Source: Candidatus Methanoperedens sp. (GTDB taxonomy: Archaea; Halobacteriota; Methanosarcinia; Methanosarcinales; Methanoperedenaceae). From it: a stretch of 11,288 bases of DNA. The DNA lies in assembly GCA_028679855.1 (NCBI GenBank), contig JAJRAP010000084.1, forward strand, positions 1-11,288, given 5' to 3'. The notes beneath the pieces were generated by a model. That model had not been told where the DNA came from. It saw nothing but the letters and a program-made list of their open reading frames with translations, and searched no databases. Positions 6,263 through 11,288 of the stretch are shown here, in pieces. Each line of letters begins with the position of its first letter. The stretch's first letter is position 1. Made by a program: the position numbers and the translations under genes.

Positions 6263-6309
6263 AGTAAGATGAAGCCGATGTGATAAAGCCAGAATTCAAA
6301 TAAGTATAT

Positions 6310-6444
6310 TCATTTTTTCATTATTTGTTTTCTTAACTGTTCAACTTTTTCAGGAAAGTAGTAGTTTCCGCATACAATATTTCTGGTGAGTTCTTGCCAT
6401 CTCAACAGGATCGAACATAAGTGGAAGTCACCAGTGAAGAGTAC
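6310..6444 (-). pseudogene. C-terminal gene remnant, unidentified
   Basis: A stop-free frame of 44 codons reads VLFTGDFHLCSILLRW, then QELTRNIVCGNYYFPEKVEQ and LRKQIMKK before TGA. It has a realistic protein composition and a Lys-rich end like a natural C-terminus. It begins just after an in-frame TAA (6445-6447) with no ATG or GTG start; only an internal TTG is available. I do not recognise the family with confidence. FTGD near the start vaguely recalls the last strand of PIN-type domains. I read it as the tail of a lost gene downstream of thrC, but a chance frame is possible. Confidence 0.4.
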
Positions 6445-6450
6445 TTAAAT

Positions 6451-7713
6451 CTAAAAATGTATGCCGGACGCCACCTCATTTAAGTGATTCTTTCGAACTT
6501 CACAATAATTCTCAAATACAGCTTTCCTTACTGCCTCAATGGTAGCATCGATCTCTATCGGTCTGGGGCAGACTGACAGCACATGCTCCGAGTCTTTAAG
6601 GAGATGTCCTGTGGTCACACACACCAAGCATTCATCCTCATCGATGACGCCCATCTCCACAAGTTTTCGCAGCCCTGCGATCGAGGAAGCGCTCGCAGGT
6701 TCAACGCCGATGCCCTCCATAGAAGCAAGCTCATGTTGTGCCCGGATGATATCATCATCCGATACCGTATCAGCTGTTCCGCCAGATTCTCTTATCGCGA
6801 TCAGGGCTTTTATTGCGTTCACAGGATTACCTATACGGATAGCAGTAGCCAGGGTCTCTGGGTTGCCTTCAGGGGTTATTGCAGATTCATTGTTCTTAAT
6901 AGCTCTTGCAATAGGACTTGCCCCTTCTGCCTGTATGCCCGTCATCTTTGGCACACTGTCTATAATACCAAGGCGCTTGAATTCTTTAAATCCTTTATAG
7001 ATCGCGGTGATATTCCCAGCATTCCCAACAGGGAGCACAAGCCTGTCCGGCGCCCGCCAGCCGAGCTGGTCTGCTATCTCAAAAGCAATTGTTTTCTGCC
7101 CTTCAAGCCTGTATGGATTCACTGAATTCAGAAGATAGAACCCTTCCCTGTCGCACAGGTCGCGCACGAGTTTGAGAGCATCATCGAAATTCCCCCTGAT
7201 GCTCAGCACCTTTGCTCCGTGCATGAGTGCCTGCGCCAGTTTCCCCAGCGCTACTTTGCCTGAGGGGAGAAGCACAACGGCTGGAACGCCAGCCTTTGCG
7301 CCGTACACTGCAAGCGATGCCGAAGTATTTCCTGTGGAGGCGCAAGCCACGGTCTTCATTCCGAGTTCGAGAGCTTTTGTCACTCCAACGGTCATCCCCC
7401 TGTCCTTGAATGAACCTGTCGGGTTCATACCTTCATGCTTGACATAGACCTCTTTCAGACCGATGCTTTTTGCAAGCCTGTCAACACGGTAAAGAGGCGT
7501 CCCGCCTTCCTTCAGGGTTACCGGTTCTCCCTCCACAGGGATTAAAGCACGGTATTTCCAGACAGAAAGAGGTCCTTTCAAATCTTTTCTGGTGAGATGA
7601 ATCTTCGAATAATCATAAACCACATCAAGAATACCACCGCAGGTACATGTATATACAACTTCTGAAGGTTTGTATTTCTTATGACATTCAATGCACTCAA
7701 GGTGGTACAACAT
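6451..7713 (-). CDS. thrC: Threonine synthase
   Basis: This PLP enzyme of fold type II converts O-phosphohomoserine to threonine and phosphate. The 420-residue protein has an N-terminal zinc-ribbon-like segment (C7, C10, C23, C25) common in archaeal forms. Next is the PLP lysine K103 in NPTGSFKDRGM, then ASTGNTSASLAVYGAKAG, the phosphate-binding loop LPVGNAGNI, and the C-terminal CVTTGHLLKD. It appears intact. It lies 37 bases after idsA on the same strand and may be read through from that cluster. A TATAA at 7739-7743 lies about 28 bases before its ATG and no Shine-Dalgarno is evident, so it probably has its own promoter too. Confidence 0.93.
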   Translation of the reverse strand: MLYHLECIECHKKYKPSEVVYTCTCGGILDVVYDYSKIHLTRKDLKGPLSVWKYRALIPVEGEPVTLKEGGTPLYRVDRLAKSIGLKEVYVKHEGMNPTGSFKDRGMTVGVTKALELGMKTVACASTGNTSASLAVYGAKAGVPAVVLLPSGKVALGKLAQALMHGAKVLSIRGNFDDALKLVRDLCDREGFYLLNSVNPYRLEGQKTIAFEIADQLGWRAPDRLVLPVGNAGNITAIYKGFKEFKRLGIIDSVPKMTGIQAEGASPIARAIKNNESAITPEGNPETLATAIRIGNPVNAIKALIAIRESGGTADTVSDDDIIRAQHELASMEGIGVEPASASSIAGLRKLVEMGVIDEDECLVCVTTGHLLKDSEHVLSVCPRPIEIDATIEAVRKAVFENYCEVRKNHLNEVASGIHF

Positions 7714-7750
7714 AGGGTACTCAATAGAATCGGAAGACTTATAGATTGCT

Positions 7751-8713
7751 CTAATACTTCCTTGCTATCATATAATCCGCAAGCCCGATAAGAATGTTCT
7801 TTGCCTCCGAATCTGGCAGCGCCTTCAGCGCAGCTTTCCCTTCATCGATAAAGCCCACAGCTTTGTTCTTGGCATAATCGATCGAACCAGAGTCCCTAAG
7901 GGTCGTTAGAACCGCTGAAACTTCGCTCCTTGTGGCGTTGCTCTTCCCGAGAGCTTCGATAGTGACCCCTTTTGAGAGCGCATGGATAACAATAAGTGTT
8001 CGTTTACCTTCAATAATGTCGCCTCCCTGCGCTTTTCCCAGTATCTCTTCTGGCGTTATCAGGTCGATCACATCATCATATATCTGAAATCCTATCCCGG
8101 TCATGCGGCCGAAATCCCATAATGCCCGTGCCATTTCATTATTTGCCCCAGACAATGTCGCTCCTATCTTCATGGATGCTGCAAAAAGTACGGCGGTCTT
8201 TTTCTCCACCATGCGCATATATTCCTCTTCCTTAACATCTTTCCTTGTCGCGAGGTTCATATCCATCCATTGCCCCTCGCATATATCGGTGCAGGTCTTG
8301 GACAAGAGTTCCAGGCTTTCAACAAGTCGCACAGGTTCACTTCTTGTACATGAAAGTATCTCAAAAGCTTTTGAATAAAGGGCATCCCCTGCTATGATCG
8401 CCCTCGGTACTCCCCATTTTTTATGAACCGTGGTAAGGCCCCTGCGAAGATCTGCTTCATCCATAATATCATCATGTATCAATGTGAAGTTATGGACCAG
8501 TTCGATCGCTACAGCCGCAGGCATTACGTTTTCCGGCTTGCCACCCACTGCCTCAGCCGCAAGCAGCAATGCGCTCGGGCGAAGCCTTTTTCCTCCTGCG
8601 TCCAGGAGATGCCGCATGGCATAATACATTTCGTCAGGTGGTGTTATAGGAAGGAACTTCGGGATGGATTCATCTATGAGTTTTGCCCTAATTTTAAGGG
8701 CTTCTTCTATCAT
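7751..8713 (-). CDS. idsA: Geranylgeranyl diphosphate synthase (short-chain prenyltransferase)
   Basis: This 320-residue trans-prenyltransferase condenses IPP with allylic diphosphates to make the C20 chains of archaeal ether lipids. The first aspartate motif is DDIMD (D81, D82, D85), in LIHDDIMDEADLRRG, and the second is DDVID (D213, D214, D217), in GFQIYDDVIDL. GGKRLRP binds IPP, and KKTAVLF is also present. Phe76, five residues before the first motif, is the bulky residue that limits chain length at C20 in archaeal type I enzymes; farnesyl diphosphate may also be released. A strong GGGGAGG site lies three bases before the ATG, 19 bases after the RNase J stop, so it is translated from the shared cluster mRNA. 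Confidence 0.93.
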   Translation of the reverse strand: MIEEALKIRAKLIDESIPKFLPITPPDEMYYAMRHLLDAGGKRLRPSALLLAAEAVGGKPENVMPAAVAIELVHNFTLIHDDIMDEADLRRGLTTVHKKWGVPRAIIAGDALYSKAFEILSCTRSEPVRLVESLELLSKTCTDICEGQWMDMNLATRKDVKEEEYMRMVEKKTAVLFAASMKIGATLSGANNEMARALWDFGRMTGIGFQIYDDVIDLITPEEILGKAQGGDIIEGKRTLIVIHALSKGVTIEALGKSNATRSEVSAVLTTLRDSGSIDYAKNKAVGFIDEGKAALKALPDSEAKNILIGLADYMIARKY

Positions 8714-8732
8714 AAACCTCCCCTAAAGTTTT

Positions 8733-10070
8733 TCATAAAATCATTTCCTCACCATTTCGCATTATATGCACAGAATCGCCAAATACATATCCTGCATCTT
8801 CAGCCAATTCCACATAACTTGCATGCATCATCATGTTCCCGTGCGATGGTATGACCTGTTCCGGGTTAACCATTCGCAGGAGTTCCCAGTGGTCCTCCCG
8901 TGAAGCATGACCTGAGACATGGACGTTATCGTAAATTCGCGCCCCTGCCATCTTCAGTTTTACTTCAAGCGCATATCTGTTCGCCAGTGTCATAGGATTG
9001 GGGATGGCATTGGCTGAGAATACGACCTTATCTCCGGATTCTATCCTGAATTGGGTCTCTCCATTAGCGATCCTTGTAAGAATTGCATCTGGTTCACCCT
9101 GGTGACCCGTCATTATTGGCAAATATTTCTGTTTTCCGTCCTGGGATATGCGCTTCAATGCCTTTTCCACAGCATTCCTGCTCCCGTGCACTTCAAGATT
9201 CTGGGGGAATTTAATATAGTTCATTTTTCTGGCTATTGAAAGATAGCGTTCCATCGACCTGCCCAGAAGTACAGGTATCCTGTCCATTTCCTCGGCAGCC
9301 TGTATAATTGCGTTAATGCGTGCCACATGGGACGAGAACGTGGTAACCAGTACGCCGGAATCTGTTTCTTCTGTCCCCAGAAGCACGTCGCGTACAAGGT
9401 CTTTAGCTATCTGTTCGGACGGAGTTTTGCCATAATGCCCGGAATTCGTACTTTCAGTGATCATAGCCCTGACTCCTTCATTACCGAGTTTTCGCAGCCT
9501 CTGGAAATCCGGTGGCAACCCTATGGTCGGAGTCCTGTCCAGCTTAAAGTCGCTGGCATAAAGCACAACACCTTCAGGAGTGTGTATCGCAGCGAAAGCT
9601 GAGTCCACGATGCTGTGCTGTATCCTGATGAACTCTATCTGGATATCGGGCGTGATGTTATACGTCCCGCCCAGTTTCAGAGGTATAACTTCGTTGTTGA
9701 CCTTGAACTTCTTTTCGTCTGATATCTCATGTTTCACAAGTTCTGCGGTATAGGGTGTCGCTATGATTGGCGCTTTGTACCTGTGCGCCAGTTTTGGTAT
9801 CGCACCTATATGGTCAAGGTGACCGTGCGTGCATACGATGGCTTTTACAGTCCCACCGACCTCATTCATCACAGTGTCGTCAGGGATCGCTCCCATCTTT
9901 ATGAGATCCATTGAATGCATTTTGTCTATTTCAACATCTTCGTGTATCTGCACCCTGTCAAGTTGCAGTCCCATGTCCAGTACAATGATATCGTTATCTA
10001 TCCTTATACCGGTCATGTTCTTGCCCATTTCATTGTAGCCACCGACCGCTATTATTCCTATTTCTGTCAA
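8733..10070 (-). CDS. rnj: Ribonuclease J (archaeal, beta-CASP)
   Basis: This 445-residue metallo-beta-lactamase/beta-CASP nuclease is a 5'-3' exoribonuclease in euryarchaeal RNA decay and processing. Motif 2 HGHLDH holds H82, H84, D86 and H87. Further metal ligands follow in RIQHSI and YASDFKLDRTP, then the beta-CASP segment TTFSSHVARI, the HVSGHASREDH motif and the final IPSHGN histidine. The TTG start is supported by GGAGTGA (10076-10082) five bases upstream and by the family-typical N-terminus MTEIGIIAVGGYNEMGKNM. It sits between IPP isomerase and GGPP synthase, a location I know to be conserved in archaea although the enzyme has no evident lipid role. Confidence 0.94.
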   Translation of the reverse strand: MTEIGIIAVGGYNEMGKNMTGIRIDNDIIVLDMGLQLDRVQIHEDVEIDKMHSMDLIKMGAIPDDTVMNEVGGTVKAIVCTHGHLDHIGAIPKLAHRYKAPIIATPYTAELVKHEISDEKKFKVNNEVIPLKLGGTYNITPDIQIEFIRIQHSIVDSAFAAIHTPEGVVLYASDFKLDRTPTIGLPPDFQRLRKLGNEGVRAMITESTNSGHYGKTPSEQIAKDLVRDVLLGTEETDSGVLVTTFSSHVARINAIIQAAEEMDRIPVLLGRSMERYLSIARKMNYIKFPQNLEVHGSRNAVEKALKRISQDGKQKYLPIMTGHQGEPDAILTRIANGETQFRIESGDKVVFSANAIPNPMTLANRYALEVKLKMAGARIYDNVHVSGHASREDHWELLRMVNPEQVIPSHGNMMMHASYVELAEDAGYVFGDSVHIMRNGEEMIL

Positions 10071-10121
10071 TTAATTCACTCCATAAAAATTATTAGATAT
10101 TTTGTCATATATTCTATTATT

Positions 10122-11219
10122 CTATCGTCTTCTGGCAAATTTGGCTGTATCGAACCCTCTCTGGTCCAGATATTCCTTCGTGTTGCCTGTAATGACCACA
10201 GACACTTTGCTTATTTCTTCAACAGTTCTGCACCCACATAAGAACATTGCTGCTCTGAGTTCTTCGATTATCAGTGTGAGCTTTTCTACCACGTCTTTCT
10301 GGCCTTTTAGAGCTGGTGCTACAAGTGGAAGTGCCATCCCGCATAGAGATGCACCGATAGCGATCGATTTTGCCACATCGATGCCAGAGCGGATACCGCC
10401 CGTGGCGACAATAGGTATGGTAATATAGGATTCCACAATGCTTGCGGCCGTGGGTATCCCCCAGTTCCAGAATTGTTTGCCGACATGGTATGATAATAGA
10501 TCCCCGCGCTTTTGTGCGCGGTATGTCTCAACGCCAGCCCAGCTTGTACCGCCAAGCCCGCCAACATCAATGGCTGCTGCGCCTGCATCGCATATCGCAA
10601 CAGCCTGGGAATGAGAAATGCCAGCACCAGTTTCTTTTACTATCACTGGTACGGAAAGTTCATTGCATATTTTCTTTATCGCGGCAAGGCAGCCTTTCGC
10701 ATCGATATTTCCTTCTGGCTGTATAGCCTCTTGAAGAAAATTGAGATGTATCGCCATGGCGTCCGCACCTATCATCTCCACAGCGCGCTCAAGTCCTTCG
10801 ATACCGAACTCGTTAAGCTGTGCTGCGCCGACATTACCGTAGATAAACGCATGTGGTGCTTTGTCTCTCACTATCCTGAAGGAATCTTCAAGTTCAGGGT
10901 CTTCTATGGCAGCCCTCTGGCTGCCAACACCTATACCTATCCCGAGTTCTTCAGCAGCCCCTGCGAGCATAGAATTTACCGCTTTGGTATCAGGATGTCC
11001 CCCCGTCATTGAGGCGATCAGTAATGGAGAACGTAATTTCTTGCCCAGGAATTCTATCTCAAGATCAAGAGCTTTCTTGTCTATTTCAGGAAGACAGTTA
11101 TGCACCAGGTAAATATCGTCAAAACCGCTGGCTCTTAACCCTAAATGGGTTTTATGAGCTTCAACGTCTTTTTCAACGCATAATAAAAGATGTTCTATCT
11201 TCCTGTCGGATGTAGTCAT
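10122..11219 (-). CDS. fni: Isopentenyl-diphosphate delta-isomerase, type 2
   Basis: This FMN- and NADPH-dependent enzyme interconverts IPP and DMAPP in the archaeal mevalonate pathway. The 365-residue TIM barrel shows the N-terminal R-K-x-EHL segment (RKIEHLLLC), SPLLIASMTGGHPDT, the Mg-binding region HLNFLQEAIQPEGN, VIVKETGAGIS, IDVGGLGGTSWAGVE, and the phosphate-binding ATGGIRSGIDVAKSIAIGA near the C-terminus. Length and motifs are normal. It is separated from the upstream kinase gene by 33 bases containing a TATA-like element, and 51 bases separate it from RNase J. Confidence 0.95.
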   Translation of the reverse strand: MTTSDRKIEHLLLCVEKDVEAHKTHLGLRASGFDDIYLVHNCLPEIDKKALDLEIEFLGKKLRSPLLIASMTGGHPDTKAVNSMLAGAAEELGIGIGVGSQRAAIEDPELEDSFRIVRDKAPHAFIYGNVGAAQLNEFGIEGLERAVEMIGADAMAIHLNFLQEAIQPEGNIDAKGCLAAIKKICNELSVPVIVKETGAGISHSQAVAICDAGAAAIDVGGLGGTSWAGVETYRAQKRGDLLSYHVGKQFWNWGIPTAASIVESYITIPIVATGGIRSGIDVAKSIAIGASLCGMALPLVAPALKGQKDVVEKLTLIIEELRAAMFLCGCRTVEEISKVSVVITGNTKEYLDQRGFDTAKFARRR

Positions 11220-11240
11220 TCAGTACCCTAATTTCAACAT

Positions 11241-11251
11241 TTTATATATAA
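11241..11251 (-). promoter_or_regulatory. Probable TATA box before fni
   Basis: On the minus strand TTATATATAAA lies about 27 bases before the fni ATG and ends just after the stop of the upstream gene. No clear Shine-Dalgarno precedes fni. This suggests that the fni-rnj-idsA part can be transcribed from its own promoter. Confidence 0.5.
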
Positions 11252-11252
11252 G

Positions 11253-11288
11253 TCATTTGTCTGTTATTAATGTTCCCACGTCTTCACC
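11253..11288 (-). CDS. Probable isopentenyl phosphate kinase, C-terminal tail (partial)
   Basis: The last eleven codons before a TGA at 11253-11255 read GEDVGTLITDK. The VGTLI strand is the usual end of amino-acid-kinase-fold proteins (compare PGTLIKG at the end of the MfnE-type kinase in this window). In archaeal genomes isopentenyl phosphate kinase commonly precedes the type 2 IPP isomerase. Both facts point to the 3' end of ipk, which would make IPP for the next enzyme. The identification rests on a very short segment. Confidence 0.5.
   Translation of the reverse strand, partial: GEDVGTLITDK

Noticed and set aside
6539..7125. Two long plus-strand frames opposite thrC
   Set aside because: They lie antisense to the well-supported threonine synthase and show low-complexity, Ser/Ile-rich composition.
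8423..8854. 143-residue plus-strand frame opposite idsA and the end of rnj
   Set aside because: It is antisense to the clear prenyltransferase start region and has no recognisable domain.
10512..11012. 166-residue plus-strand frame opposite fni
   Set aside because: It is antisense to the IPP isomerase; Cys/Tyr-rich composition and no motif.

Overview
The window looks like chromosomal DNA from a methanogen-type euryarchaeon, most likely in or near the Methanosarcinales/ANME-2 group. The reasons are a methanofuran-pathway kinase (MfnE type), an archaeal elongation factor 1-beta, an archaeal RNase J embedded in an isoprenoid-lipid gene cluster, TATA boxes about 27-30 bases before start codons (several probably leaderless), and tRNA-Ala without an encoded CCA. 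The exact genus is inference.

Layout. (1) Bases 1 to about 70 are the 3' end of a group II intron: domain V lacks only its first seven bases, and domain VI follows. About 240 bases without a recognisable gene come next. (2) On the minus strand, an archaeal housekeeping block runs mfnE-like kinase > 56-residue zinc-ribbon protein > aEF-1beta, with tRNA-Ala(CGC) downstream. Divergent from it on the plus strand is mtnA (methylthioribose-1-phosphate isomerase), and one TATA element lies midway between the two start codons. (3) Bases 2655-4880 on the plus strand are an accessory stretch. It holds a short VapB-tail-like ORF, a PIN toxin lacking its N-terminal half, an HtpX-like membrane protease with a mutated zinc motif and apparent deletions, an intact RNase HI, and an apparently intact ribbon-helix-helix/PIN toxin-antitoxin pair with a perfect palindrome just before its first codon. 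(4) lysA (plus) and thrC (minus) converge; between them is a small stop-free reading frame that resembles the C-terminal remnant of a lost gene. (5) From 11288 down to 7751 on the minus strand lies a conserved archaeal isoprenoid cluster: the last codons of a probable isopentenyl phosphate kinase, type 2 IPP isomerase, RNase J and geranylgeranyl diphosphate synthase.

The genes cover membrane-lipid precursor synthesis, aspartate-family amino acids, methylthioribose salvage, C1 cofactor synthesis and translation. The unusual parts are the intron end, the eroded VapBC/HtpX segment, the palindromic operator of the RHH/PIN pair and the unexplained fragment at 6310-6444. I found no convincing evidence of an entirely new multi-gene system.
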